Part shown: positions 8,398 through 17,131 of the stretch, one piece after another
How the letters are laid out: each line of letters opens with the position of its first letter
Position numbering within the stretch: the stretch's first letter is position 1
Assembly (NCBI GenBank): GCA_032249695.1
Contig: JAVVHE010000013.1
Location: 1 to 64,000, forward strand
DNA: 64,000 bases
Direction of reading: 5' to 3'
Source of the DNA: JAVVHE01 sp032249695
GTDB lineage: Bacteria > Pseudomonadota > Alphaproteobacteria > Sphingomonadales > Sphingomonadaceae
Position numbers and translations under genes: made by a program
Notes under the pieces: model-generated
The model's input: only the letters and a program-made list of their open reading frames with translations
Told to the model about the DNA's origin: nothing
The model's database searches: none

Positions 8398-9191
8398 GCG
8401 CCGCGGGCGGCCGCGGCGCTCACCGCGCGGGCGAGCATGACGCCCGCCAGATGCGCGCGGAACTCTGCCGAGCCGTGGATGTCGCCCAGGCAATCGGCGG
8501 GATCAAGCGTCAGCCCTGCGACCGCCTCGCACCGGAAGTCGGCGGCAAGCGCCTGCTCGGCTTCCGGCCAGCGCTGCGCGTGGGTCAGCGCGCCGGCGAC
8601 GCCGACGCGGATTTCGCTGCCCCAGCGCGCGACGCACACGCCAGCCATCGCATAACGCGACGCGGGGTGGCGGAACTTGGCGTAGGCCGATTGCCCGCAT
8701 GTGCGGAAGCTGACCGACGCGATGATCTCACCCTCGTCGAGCGCGGTCGTGAACATGCCGAGGATGAACGCGTCGGCCGCGATGCGGCGCCGGTTGGTCT
8801 CGATCTCAGCGTCAAACGCGAGCAGCGCCGCCGGGTAATCGGCAGCGGGATCGTTGTTCGCCAGCGCCCCGCCCAGCGTGCCGCGCGCCCGGACCATCGG
8901 ATCGCCCACCAGGGCGGCGGCGTCGGCCAGTCCGGGCGCGTGCGTATGGATGAGGTCGGCCGCCGCGAGCTCGGCGTGCCGCGTCATCGCTCCCGCGCGC
9001 AGGCGTTCTCCCTCCAGCGCGATCCCCATCAGGCCGGGCACGGCGGTGAGGTCGATGAGCGCGGTCGGCGCGCGCAGCCCAGCCTTCATCGCCGGAATGA
9101 GCGTATGGCCGCCTGCCAATAAAGCCGAGTCGCCGTCGAGCAGCGCCGCGGCTTCGCTCAAGGTCGCGGGCCGGTGGAAGGCGATCGTCAT
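8394..9191 (-). CDS. FAD-binding subunit of a xanthine dehydrogenase/CO dehydrogenase-type hydroxylase
   Basis: Medium subunit of a molybdenum hydroxylase; it carries FAD that passes electrons from the iron-sulfur subunit to the acceptor. The 265 residues show the two FAD-binding motifs AGGHTLIPAMK and TLGGALANNDPAADYP, and the C-terminal CO_deh_flav_C domain beginning near SRYAMAGVCVA. The ATG overlaps the stop of the iron-sulfur subunit gene (ATGA). No gene for the large molybdopterin subunit follows; the next gene is a convergent GST. The in vivo substrate cannot be inferred. Confidence 0.9.
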   Translation of the reverse strand: MTIAFHRPATLSEAAALLDGDSALLAGGHTLIPAMKAGLRAPTALIDLTAVPGLMGIALEGERLRAGAMTRHAELAAADLIHTHAPGLADAAALVGDPMVRARGTLGGALANNDPAADYPAALLAFDAEIETNRRRIAADAFILGMFTTALDEGEIIASVSFRTCGQSAYAKFRHPASRYAMAGVCVARWGSEIRVGVAGALTHAQRWPEAEQALAADFRCEAVAGLTLDPADCLGDIHGSAEFRAHLAGVMLARAVSAAAARGA

Positions 9192-9676
9192 GCCGCCGCC
9201 CGCGCCGGTTCGGCGTTCATCGCCTTCGCGCCCTCGATAATCGCGGTGACGATGTTCAGATATCCCGTGCAGCGGCACAGATTGCCCTCAAGCTCGTGCG
9301 CGACGGCCTCGCGCGAGGCATCGGGGCCAAGACGCTCGGCAATGCCGATGCCCGCCATGATCATGCCCGGCGTGCAGAAGCCGCACTGCAGCCCGTGGTG
9401 CGCGCTGAAGGCCGCCTGCATCGGGTGCAGGTGGCCCGGAGAGCCGATGCCTTCGATCGTCGTCACGCGCGCGCCATCGGCCTGGGCGGCGAGGACGGTG
9501 CAGCTTTTGACCGGCACCCCGTCCAGATGGATCGTGCAGGCGCCGCACTGACTGGTGTCGCAGCCGATATGCGTGCCGGTCAGGCCCAGATCGTCGCGCA
9601 GCAGGTCGACGAGCAACCGCGTCGGCTCGGTCTCGCGTTCGACGGCGGCGCCGTTCACGTGCATCCGGATCAGCAT
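9188..9676 (-). CDS. 2Fe-2S subunit of a xanthine dehydrogenase/CO dehydrogenase-type hydroxylase
   Basis: Small subunit of a molybdenum hydroxylase. The first cluster is ligated by the ferredoxin-type cysteines in GCDTSQCGACTIHLDG plus SCTV, and the second by CGFCTPG and CRCTGY in the [2Fe-2S]-binding helical domain. At 162 residues it is of normal length. ATG at 9676 was chosen over upstream in-frame codons because homologues start just before the first strand MxVNG. It lies 40 bp after the stop of the large RTX gene and overlaps the FAD subunit gene. Confidence 0.92.
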   Translation of the reverse strand: MLIRMHVNGAAVERETEPTRLLVDLLRDDLGLTGTHIGCDTSQCGACTIHLDGVPVKSCTVLAAQADGARVTTIEGIGSPGHLHPMQAAFSAHHGLQCGFCTPGMIMAGIGIAERLGPDASREAVAHELEGNLCRCTGYLNIVTAIIEGAKAMNAEPARAAA

Positions 9677-9716
9677 CGGCGCCCCGTAGCGCAGCCGCAT
9701 GGGTTCGGCCAGCGCC

Positions 9717-12416
9717 TCACCAGATCGGAGCCGAGAGTGCGTCACCAAAGATCGCGTGGGTTTGCGCCGGGCCGCCGCCAAGCGGAGCCATATTTGCGAC
9801 CGCGCTGACCGAGTCGAGCGTGCCGAGAAGGATCACCCCGTCGGGCGCGTCGCCCAGCAGCGTCACGCGCTCGCGCGCTCCATCAGCCGGGTCGGTGATG
9901 GTCAGCGTGCGGCTCGCAGCGTCGTAGGCGACGCGCGTGTCTGCGCCCCAGCCGGTCAGCAGGATGCGGTCGCCCTCGGCGCGACGGAAATCCTCGATCG
10001 TGTCGCCGTCGCCCTCGCCCTTGCGCAACACAAAGGTGTCGGCACCCGGACCGCCGCGCAGCCTATCGGCGCCGGGCCCGCCGTCCAGCCAGTCGTCGCC
10101 GGGGCCGCCGTCAAGCTGGTCGCTGCCCCCGCCGCCGATCAGATAATCATTGCCGCCGAAGCCGTAGAGCCGGTCCGGCCCAGGCCCGCCGGTGAGACGG
10201 TTGCCAAGCTCGTTCCCCGCGCCTTCGAAGCCGACCGAGGGGTTGGTGCCGCTATAGGCCAGTTCCTCGACATTGGCGGGCAGTCGGTAGGAGGTGAGCG
10301 CGGTGCGGATCGTGTCCCAGCCCTCCCCGTCGAGCTCGACAACGCTGTCGCCCAGCCGGTCGACGACATAGATGTCGTTGCCTGGCCCGCCCGCCATCCG
10401 GTCCTCGCCCGCGCCGCCGTCGATCATGTCATGGCCCGGCCCGCCGATCAGCACGTCGCTGCCAGCGCCGCCGATCAGGCGTGTGTTCGTCGGCACTTCG
10501 GCGCGCTGGTTGATCGGCGGTGGCTCGCTCGGGCCGCCGGGGGCGGCGACAAGCGTCACGTCGATCCACGCGCTGGCGGTCGCGCCGCTGCGGTCGGCGA
10601 TCGTGTAGCTGATGCGGTCGCTCCACATCGATCCGGGGGTGAGCTGCGCCGCAAGGCCGGCTGGGGTGTAGTGCAGCGCGCCGGTCTGCGCGTTGAGCTC
10701 GACCGTCCCATATCGCGCGCCGCCCGCTGCGACGACGTGGATGGCGTCGCCGTCGTCAGGGTCGCGGTCGTTCGCCAGCGCGAGCGGCGCAAGGTCCATG
10801 CTGCGCCCCGGCCCGGCCAGCAGCACCCGGTCGTCGCGCGCGGTCGGCGCGTCGTTCGCGCCAACGACTGTCACGCTGATCGGCGTTGTCGCGCGCGCGC
10901 CGGATCGGTCCTCGATTGTGAGCTGATAGCGCTCGGTCCGCGTCTCGCCCTCGGCCAGGCGCGTGACGCCGGGTCCGGGCAGGAAGCTCCACGCGACCTC
11001 GCCCGCTCCGGCACCGGCCGGAGCGCTGACGACGGTGGCGATGAGGCTGCCAACAGCGCCGGCCGGAGCGTCGGCCCAGACGCGCGCGACCGGCGAGCCG
11101 TCGAGCGACGTGAAGCCGATCCGGCCCATGGTCGCTGGACCGTGATCGGTGTAGCGCCCGCTGGTATCGGCCGCTTCGGCCTGCAACTGCACCATGAACA
11201 CGTCGCGCTGGCCGTTCGTGTCGCCGGGCACGAGGTTCGACGAAAAGCTGTCGAACACCACCGCGGTGCCATCGGGCGACAGGCGCCCGTTGAGGCTGTC
11301 GCCGTTGCCCTCGACGCCGCCCGGGCCGACCGAGACGCGGACGACGACGCCGCTCGCCAGATCGCGGACGAACACGTCGCGGCGGGCGTTGGCGTCGCCG
11401 GGCACGGCGTTGGTGGCGGTGCTCTCGAAGATCACGCGCCCGCCTGCCACCATCGCGTTCTGCGATGCGCCGTTCAGCTCCTCGCCGCCGGCACCGACCG
11501 ACAGCCGCGTGACTGCGCCCGTCGCCAGGTCTTTCAGAAACACGTCGCGCGTCGCGTTGCGGTCGCCGGGAACGAGGTTGCTGGCGGTGCTCTCGAACAC
11601 CACGCCGCGGCCATCGGGCGTGAAACTCGCGCGCAGGCTGTGGCCGTTGCCCTGCTCGCCGCTTGCACCGGTCGACACGCGCGTGACCGTGCCGCTGGCG
11701 AGGTCCTTCAGGAACACGTCGTAGGCCGCGTTGGTGTCACCGGGGACAAGATTGGACGCGTTGCTTTCGAACAGGATTTTGGTGCCATCGGGCGAGAAGC
11801 TGCCGCCGCCCGACTGGCCCGCCGCCTGCTGCCCGGCGGCGCCCACCGATACGCGGGTCAGCTCGCCCGTCACCAGATCCTTCACGAACAGGTCGCGCGC
11901 GCCGTTGGTGTCGCCGGGCACCAGGTTGGTCGCAAGACTTTCGAACAGCACGAGGCGGCCATCGGGCGACAATATCGGCGCCACGCTGTCGGCGTTGCCT
12001 GCCACGCCCGCGGCGCTCACCGATACGCGCGCGATCGTGCCATCGCCCGCCCGCACGAACACGTCGCGCGCGCCGTTCGCGTCCTCGTCATAGCCTGCGA
12101 GATTATAGGCCGCGCTATCGAATACGATACGCCCGCCAGCGCCATATCGTGCGTTGAGCGACCCGCCCGATCCGCCCTCGCCCCATCGATTGGCCGAAAT
12201 GAGCGTGACGCGCCCCGTCGCAAGCTCGCGCTCGTAGAGGTCCCAGCTGCCGTTCTGATCGGCGGGCGCCAACGCCGCGAGCGATTCGAAGACCATCCGC
12301 GTGCCATCGGGAGAGAAGCGTGCATTCTGCGCGGCGCCCGCCGCCTCGGCACCGACCGGCCCAAGCGACAGCCGGACGGGCGCGCTCGCGAGCAGGCGGG
12401 ATTGGAACGCGATCAT
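9717..12416 (-). CDS. Secreted protein with seven-bladed PD40 propeller, cadherin-like domain and RTX repeats
   Basis: An 899-residue protein. Residues about 30-410 hold seven repeats of about 56-60 residues of the form SPDGTxxxFES-ASNLVPGDTN-xRDVFVKDLATG-VTRVSVGA, which read as the blades of a TolB/WD40-like propeller. The middle (about 440-640) has VGANDAPTARDD-type cadherin/VCBS features. The last 250 residues carry calcium-binding RTX nonapeptides (GGAGSDVLIGGPGHDMIDGG and further copies) and end in a hydrophobic tail. There is no N-terminal signal peptide, so type I secretion is expected, but no HlyB/HlyD/TolC genes are in the window. It sits 90 bp downstream of tmk. The function is unknown; adhesion or matrix roles are guesses. 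Confidence 0.85.
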   Translation of the reverse strand: MIAFQSRLLASAPVRLSLGPVGAEAAGAAQNARFSPDGTRMVFESLAALAPADQNGSWDLYERELATGRVTLISANRWGEGGSGGSLNARYGAGGRIVFDSAAYNLAGYDEDANGARDVFVRAGDGTIARVSVSAAGVAGNADSVAPILSPDGRLVLFESLATNLVPGDTNGARDLFVKDLVTGELTRVSVGAAGQQAAGQSGGGSFSPDGTKILFESNASNLVPGDTNAAYDVFLKDLASGTVTRVSTGASGEQGNGHSLRASFTPDGRGVVFESTASNLVPGDRNATRDVFLKDLATGAVTRLSVGAGGEELNGASQNAMVAGGRVIFESTATNAVPGDANARRDVFVRDLASGVVVRVSVGPGGVEGNGDSLNGRLSPDGTAVVFDSFSSNLVPGDTNGQRDVFMVQLQAEAADTSGRYTDHGPATMGRIGFTSLDGSPVARVWADAPAGAVGSLIATVVSAPAGAGAGEVAWSFLPGPGVTRLAEGETRTERYQLTIEDRSGARATTPISVTVVGANDAPTARDDRVLLAGPGRSMDLAPLALANDRDPDDGDAIHVVAAGGARYGTVELNAQTGALHYTPAGLAAQLTPGSMWSDRISYTIADRSGATASAWIDVTLVAAPGGPSEPPPINQRAEVPTNTRLIGGAGSDVLIGGPGHDMIDGGAGEDRMAGGPGNDIYVVDRLGDSVVELDGEGWDTIRTALTSYRLPANVEELAYSGTNPSVGFEGAGNELGNRLTGGPGPDRLYGFGGNDYLIGGGGSDQLDGGPGDDWLDGGPGADRLRGGPGADTFVLRKGEGDGDTIEDFRRAEGDRILLTGWGADTRVAYDAASRTLTITDPADGARERVTLLGDAPDGVILLGTLDSVSAVANMAPLGGGPAQTHAIFGDALSAPIW

Positions 12417-12506
12417 CAGCGGCGCCGGATTCCTGGCGGCCCGCCAACGGCCTGACGGGCACAGCCGGGAAAGACGGCAAGTCGGCGCCAGCTTTGCGGC
12501 GCTCCG

Positions 12507-13124
12507 TCAGCTTTGTGACAGCAAATCCGCCAAGCTCGCCCACACGCGCTCGGCGGTGTCCTCGACGCTGCCACCGCTCTCGATCAGCGCGTAACGGTCG
12601 GGCGCGGCTTCGGCGAGCGCTGAGAAGCCCCGGCGCACGCGGACGTGGAAGCTGTCGGCCTCGTCCTCGAACCGGTTGGCGTCGCCGCGGCCCTTGGCGC
12701 GGGCCAGCGCGGCGTCGGTCGGCAGGTCCAGCAGTATCACGCGATCGGGCCACAGCCCGCCCGTCGCGATCTCGTGCAGCAAGCGCAGCCGCTCGGTCGG
12801 CAGCCCCCGGCCCGCGCCCTGGTAGGCGAGCGTCGAGTCGACATAGCGATCGACCACCACCCACGCGCCGCGCTCGATCGCCGGGCGGATCAGCCGCTCC
12901 ACATGCTCGGCGCGCGCGGCGTTGACGAGCAGCGCCTCGGTCACGGGCGTCCAGCTGCCGCCCAGCAGCAGCCCGCGGATCGCCTCGGCCTCGGGCGTGC
13001 CGCCGGGCTCGCGCGTCAGCACCACCTCGTGCCCCGCCGATCGCAGCCGTTCGGCGAGCAACCGGGCCTGGGTCGTCTTTCCCGTGCCCTCGCCGCCCTC
13101 GAACGCGATCAGCCGTCCGCTCAT
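12507..13124 (-). CDS. tmk: Thymidylate kinase
   Basis: Phosphorylates dTMP to dTDP with ATP. The 205 residues have the P-loop FEGGEGTGKTTQ, the DRY segment VVVDRYVDSTLAYQGAGRG, and the DLPTDAALARAKGRGDANRFE lid (given partly; key Arg residues are in the lid). The ATG at 13124 overlaps the stop of the D,D-carboxypeptidase gene as ATGA, an arrangement typical of sphingomonads. Confidence 0.95.
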   Translation of the reverse strand: MSGRLIAFEGGEGTGKTTQARLLAERLRSAGHEVVLTREPGGTPEAEAIRGLLLGGSWTPVTEALLVNAARAEHVERLIRPAIERGAWVVVDRYVDSTLAYQGAGRGLPTERLRLLHEIATGGLWPDRVILLDLPTDAALARAKGRGDANRFEDEADSFHVRVRRGFSALAEAAPDRYALIESGGSVEDTAERVWASLADLLSQS

Positions 13125-14269
13125 CCGCCGATCAGCGAGCGGACATTGGCTCCGATGCGCCCGAACAGCCCCGCCTTGTCAACCTGCGCGCCCGCGACCA
13201 GCGGCACCCGTGCCTCCGCGCCGTTGCCGCCCATCACCACCATCGTCGCGACCGGAGCACCCTTGGCGATCGGCGCCTTGATCGGCTGCGTATATTCAAC
13301 GCGCACGCGCACATTCGCGTCCTGGCCGCGCGGCACCGACACGCGCACGTCCCTGGGCGCGACGAGCTGCACCGTCGACGCCGAACCCATGTAGACCGGA
13401 GCCGTCGCGACCACCTTGCCCGCCTTGACAACGGGCGCTGCCTCGAACGCGTTGAAGCCCCAGTTCATGAATGCGATCGATTGCGTGACGCGGTCGTTCC
13501 AGCTGGTCAGCCCGCCGATCACCATGATCAGCCGCCGCCCGTTCTGCTCGGCCGATCCGGTGAAACCGTATCCCGCCTCCTCGGTGTGGCCGGTCTTCAG
13601 GCCATCGGCTCCGGGCACCTTGCCCAGGATCGGATTGCGGTTGTCCTGCTTGATGTCGCGTCCAGCGCCTAGCGTCTTGCCCCAGGTGAAGTTCGGCAGA
13701 CCGTAGAACGCCTTGTAGAGTTGCGGGTGATCGGTGATCGTGCGCTCGGCGATCGTCGCGAGATCGCGCGCCGAAACATATTCCGCGGCATCGGGCCAGC
13801 CGTTCGTGTTGGCGAAGTGGCTGTTCTGCAGACCCATCTTCGCAGCTGCCTGGTTCATCAGCTGGACGTAGTTTGCCTCGGTTCCCGCCAACCCCTCCGC
13901 CAGCACCACGCACGCGTCATTGCCGCTGAGCGTGACGATGCCGTGCAGCAGATCGCGCACCGTCGGCTGCTCGCCGACGCCGAGGAACATCGTCGAACCC
14001 TGGCTGTGCCACTTGCGCCAGGTCTCGGGGCTGACGATCAGCCTCTGGTCGAGGCTCGCCTTGCCACGGCTGATGAGATCGAACGCCACGTAGACGGTCA
14101 TCATCTTGCCCATCGACGCGGGGGGCACGCGCTCATCGGCATTCTTTGCCATCAGCACGGTGCCCGTCGACAAGTCTTTCAGAAATGCGAAGCGCGCCGG
14201 AGTCTCGAAACCTTGCGCAGACGCTGCGGAACTGGCGAGCAACGCCGTAATGACCAGAAATCGGTGCAT
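13121..14269 (-). CDS. dacC: D-alanyl-D-alanine carboxypeptidase (PBP5/6 type)
   Basis: Penicillin-binding protein that removes the terminal D-Ala from peptidoglycan pentapeptides in the periplasm. Signal peptide at residues 1-18 (cleavage ASA-Q). The catalytic motifs are SMGK (Ser52, Lys55), SGN (115-117) and KTG (225-227), and a C-terminal beta-rich PBP5_C domain runs to about 375, ending in an amphipathic tail (FGRIGANVRSLIGG) that can anchor the protein to the membrane. ATG at 14269 gives 382 residues. The symbol is by analogy; dacA/dacC/dacD are not separable from sequence. Confidence 0.92.
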   Translation of the reverse strand: MHRFLVITALLASSAASAQGFETPARFAFLKDLSTGTVLMAKNADERVPPASMGKMMTVYVAFDLISRGKASLDQRLIVSPETWRKWHSQGSTMFLGVGEQPTVRDLLHGIVTLSGNDACVVLAEGLAGTEANYVQLMNQAAAKMGLQNSHFANTNGWPDAAEYVSARDLATIAERTITDHPQLYKAFYGLPNFTWGKTLGAGRDIKQDNRNPILGKVPGADGLKTGHTEEAGYGFTGSAEQNGRRLIMVIGGLTSWNDRVTQSIAFMNWGFNAFEAAPVVKAGKVVATAPVYMGSASTVQLVAPRDVRVSVPRGQDANVRVRVEYTQPIKAPIAKGAPVATMVVMGGNGAEARVPLVAGAQVDKAGLFGRIGANVRSLIGG

Positions 14270-14288
14270 GTAACCCCTCGGGACGACT

Positions 14289-15410
14289 TCAACTGACTGG
14301 CGCAGCTTCTGCACCAACGATCCACGCCGCGCCATAGCCCGCCGCGCGCACGCGGCCGAGCGCGGCGGCCGCTGCGTCGCGTGACTCGAACGGCCCCAGG
14401 CGCACGCGGTGCAGCCCGGCAGCGGTCTTCTCGATGCGCGCGGGCGCGATCGCGGAGAGATAGCCCGCCAGCCATGTCGCGCGCGCTTCGTCGCTGACCG
14501 CGGCGACCTGGATCAGCACCGCGCCCGGCTGCGGGGCAACCTGCTGCGGGGCGAGCCGCGCTGCGGGAATCTCGACGCTTGCGACCACGGGCGCGGCGGC
14601 CGTGGTGACGGCGGTGACCGCGACGGGTGGGGCGGTGGCTGCAGGGGGCGCAGCGCCCTCTCCCTGCGCGCTGCGCGCGCTCTCCCTCTCCCGCTGTGCG
14701 GCAGCGGGTGGCCGCGCCGCAGGCGAAGCCGGGAGAGAGGACGCCGCCGCCAGCAGCACCGGCGCGTCGCCCCAATGCGGCGGCTTCAGCGCAGCGACCT
14801 GGCTCTCGGTCGGCTGAACGCGGCGCACGCGGACGCGGGCGGTCCCGGGGCCGTACACTCCCAGCTCGCGCGCCGCACGCCGCGACAGATCGAGGATGCG
14901 CCCATCGACAAACGGCCCGCGGTCATTCACGCGCAGCACCAGACGCCGCCCGTTCTCCAGATTCTCAACCTCGACATAGCTCGGCAGCGGCAGCGTCTTG
15001 TGCGCGGCCGACAGCGCGTCCTGGTCGTAGGGCTCGCCGTTCGCGGTCGACAGCGCGTGGAACCCCGGGCCGTACCAGCTCGCCAGCCCCACCTCGTCAT
15101 AGGTGGGATCGTCGACTGGCACGTAGCTGCGCCCCATCACCTCATAGGGCTTGCCGATCTTGACCACGCGGTCCCACGGCGCGGGCGAGGCGGGCGGGGC
15201 CTGGCTGATCGCGGGCATCGCCGGAGCGGCACGCGGCGGCGCCTCAGCGCTGCGCGGCGGCGGCAACGGTGCCCGGCTGCTGCACGCCGCCGCCGCCAGC
15301 GACAACACCAGCGGCGCGATCTGGCCCGGCGATGCGATCCGCCAAGAGGCCGGCCGACAGCGCGTAGAAGTTCGCGCAGTTGTAAGCGAGGATGGCGCGG
15401 TAGCCGCCAT
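14289..15410 (-). CDS. rlpA: RlpA-like septal ring lytic transglycosylase
   Basis: Outer-membrane lipoprotein that cleaves or binds denuded peptidoglycan. A lipobox LAAAAC (Cys43) follows a hydrophobic stretch. The double-psi beta-barrel (about 105-195) has GLASWYGPGFHALSTANGE and VNDRGPFVDGRILDLS with the catalytic Asp. A C-terminal SPOR domain (about 298-370) binds septal glycan. The start is a problem: there is no good codon near the signal sequence, and the ATG at 15410 lies 167 bp inside mltB and gives an unusually long N-region; a GTG just before the lipobox would leave too short a signal. The Arg/Ala/Pro linker is built from a palindromic repeat (14651-14742). Confidence 0.85.
   Translation of the reverse strand: MAATAPSSLTTARTSTRCRPASWRIASPGQIAPLVLSLAAAACSSRAPLPPPRSAEAPPRAAPAMPAISQAPPASPAPWDRVVKIGKPYEVMGRSYVPVDDPTYDEVGLASWYGPGFHALSTANGEPYDQDALSAAHKTLPLPSYVEVENLENGRRLVLRVNDRGPFVDGRILDLSRRAARELGVYGPGTARVRVRRVQPTESQVAALKPPHWGDAPVLLAAASSLPASPAARPPAAAQRERESARSAQGEGAAPPAATAPPVAVTAVTTAAAPVVASVEIPAARLAPQQVAPQPGAVLIQVAAVSDEARATWLAGYLSAIAPARIEKTAAGLHRVRLGPFESRDAAAAALGRVRAAGYGAAWIVGAEAAPVS
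14651..14742. repeat. GC-rich palindromic repeat inside the rlpA linker
   Basis: The plus strand reads CCCTCTCCCTGCGCGC, then TCTCCCTCTCCCGCTG, then GGGAGAGAGG, forming nested inverted repeats. It is read in frame within rlpA as an Arg/Glu/Ala-rich linker (residues about 222-253), between the barrel and SPOR domains. Confidence 0.5.
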
Positions 15411-16416
15411 AGGTCAGATAGGCTCCGTTCCCTTCACCATCGGGTTCGATGAGCGTCGCCATCGTGTCGTCCGACGGGAACGGCTTGCCAAGGGGGACGA
15501 CGCCCAGCGCGCGCCAATCTCCCACACTTATCCACCGCGAATGCGCCGCGAGCGGCCGCGCGCAGCTGCGTGGCGGGCTGATCGAGCGCAGCCGCCAGCG
15601 TTCCACCGTCGGCGGCACGTAAGCGGGCACGCCCCAGTCCCCGCCCGCGGTCCAGCCGTTGTCGCGCAGATAGTTGGCGATGGAAGCGAGCGTATCGGGC
15701 CCGCTCGCCCAAAGGTCGGCGCGTCCGTCGCCGTCGCCATCGACTGCGTAGCGCGGGATCGAGGAGGGCAGGAACTGCGGCTGCCCGGTCGCGCCCGCCC
15801 AGCTGCCGACGAGGCGCGCGCGCGTCACCTGGCCCTGGTCGATCAGCTTCAAAGACACGATCAGCTCGCGTTCGAACAACGCGCGGCGGCGGCCCTCCCA
15901 CGCAAGCGTCGCAAGGCTGCGCACCAAATCGAAGCTGCCCGTATTGGCGCCGTAGCTTGTCTCGATGCCCCAAAGCGCCAGTAGCAGCGGCGCGGGCACG
16001 CCGTAGCGCGCCTCGATCACGCTCAGCTGCGCGGCGTGCGTGGCGGCGAGCGACTGCCCGCGGCGGACCCGCGCTTCGTCGACATGGCTTGCGAGATAGC
16101 TGCGGAAGCTGGGCCGCACGCGCGCGCTGTCGTCTGGCTGCGCGCGGTCCAGTTCGATCACGCGGGGGTTGGGCGTCAGGGCGCCCAGTTCGCGATCGAG
16201 CGTGGTGGCCGACACGCCCTGCGCGAGCGCCTTCGCGCGCACCTGGCCGAGATAGTCGGTGAAGTCGGCTTGCGCGCTTTCGGGCGCTGGCGTCGGCGGG
16301 GCCGGTATCGCTGCGGCCGAAGCCGCTCGCGCGGGCTGGGCGGCGGGCGCGGCCGACGGCTCGGGGCCTGGGCCGGAGGACAGCGCTGTGAGCGCGATCG
16401 GCAGGAGGGCGCGCAT
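15244..16416 (-). CDS. mltB: Membrane-bound lytic murein transglycosylase B-like protein
   Basis: Cleaves the MurNAc-GlcNAc bond of peptidoglycan with 1,6-anhydro product formation. The 390 residues start with a short signal sequence MRALLPIALTALSSG. The catalytic domain contains ALWGIETSYGANTGSFD with the catalytic Glu, QPQFLPSSI and YAVDGDGDGRADLW. Homologues end shortly after NFYALSxGLLADR; here the frame continues with a Gly/Val-rich tail of about 27 residues that overlaps rlpA out of frame. An extended upstream frame is not MltB-like, so the ATG at 16416 is preferred. Confidence 0.88.
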   Translation of the reverse strand: MRALLPIALTALSSGPGPEPSAAPAAQPARAASAAAIPAPPTPAPESAQADFTDYLGQVRAKALAQGVSATTLDRELGALTPNPRVIELDRAQPDDSARVRPSFRSYLASHVDEARVRRGQSLAATHAAQLSVIEARYGVPAPLLLALWGIETSYGANTGSFDLVRSLATLAWEGRRRALFERELIVSLKLIDQGQVTRARLVGSWAGATGQPQFLPSSIPRYAVDGDGDGRADLWASGPDTLASIANYLRDNGWTAGGDWGVPAYVPPTVERWRLRSISPPRSCARPLAAHSRWISVGDWRALGVVPLGKPFPSDDTMATLIEPDGEGNGAYLTYGGYRAILAYNCANFYALSAGLLADRIAGPDRAAGVVAGGGGVQQPGTVAAAAQR

Positions 16417-16574
16417 CGACCGAGGGATGCCACAGCGCGGGGGCACGACGCCAGCATCGTTGCGGCGCGGGCGCAGGATTGCCGTGCGGGGCAAACGGCT
16501 CACCCCGCCTGTGCGGCCGGGGTCGGCACCTCCGCGTGCAAGGGACGGCCGGCAATGTGCGCTGACCGCAAACC

Positions 16575-16593
16575 CCTCCCCGGAACGGGGAGG
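16575..16593. repeat. Perfect 8-bp hairpin between fabZ and mltB
   Basis: CCTCCCCG and CGGGGAGG flank the loop GAA. On the minus strand it is followed by GGTTT, so it may act as a weak terminator after fabZ. Related CCCTCCCC palindromes occur at 42468 and 51182. Confidence 0.55.
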
Positions 16594-16624
16594 CGGCTGC
16601 TGCGCTAACGGGGTGGCGCGCGGT

Positions 16625-17131
16625 TTAGACCGAAGCCACCGGCGGGTCGGCGACCATGGCGGTGAAGCACGCCTGCGCGCACAGGCGGCCCTCCACCTCG
16701 GCCTTGGCTTCAAACTTCCACACGCGCCCGCGCGCCTGCGTCACCTCGACCTTCAGCTCGAGGAGAGCACCCGGCTCGACCGGAGCACGAAACTTCGCCT
16801 CTTCGATCGCCATGAAATAGAGGAGCTTGCCGCGCGCCGCCTCGCCGATCGACACCAGCGCGAGCACGCCCGCGGTCTGCGCGAGCGCCTCGACGATCAG
16901 CACGCCGGGCATGATCGGGCGCTGTGGGAAGTGGCCCTGGAAGAAGGGCTCGTTGATCGTCACACCCTTGATGCCGCGCGCCGATCGGTTGGGGACGAGG
17001 TCCACCACACGGTCGACGAGCAGCATCGGGAAACGGTGCGGCAGCAGCGCCATCACGGCGAGGATGTCGACGGGGCCGAGCGCCTGCCCGGCCACGCCGT
17101 CTGCCGCTGGCGCCGGTGCGCCCCCGCTCAC
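16625..17131 (-). CDS. fabZ: 3-hydroxyacyl-ACP dehydratase FabZ
   Basis: Dehydrates beta-hydroxyacyl-ACP in type II fatty acid elongation. The hot-dog fold has LLPHRFPMLLVDRV, the active-site His in FQGHFPQRPIMPGVL with the following helix LIVEALAQTAGVLA carrying the catalytic Glu. At 168 residues it is slightly longer than the usual 145-150 owing to an N-terminal Gly/Ala/Pro stretch. The GTG at 17131 overlaps the ompH stop (GTGA); an internal start before ILAVMALLPHRF is possible. It directly follows ompH, with no lpxD between them. Confidence 0.93.
   Translation of the reverse strand: MSGGAPAPAADGVAGQALGPVDILAVMALLPHRFPMLLVDRVVDLVPNRSARGIKGVTINEPFFQGHFPQRPIMPGVLIVEALAQTAGVLALVSIGEAARGKLLYFMAIEEAKFRAPVEPGALLELKVEVTQARGRVWKFEAKAEVEGRLCAQACFTAMVADPPVASV

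Noticed and set aside
11194..12093. Tandem 180-bp periodicity considered as a CRISPR or satellite array
   Set aside because: The repeats are protein-level propeller blades in frame, with diverged codons and no spacers.
9699..12455. 918-codon plus-strand frame opposite the RTX gene
   Set aside because: Antisense shadow of the repeat-rich minus-strand gene; low-complexity Arg/Ala/Asp/His composition.
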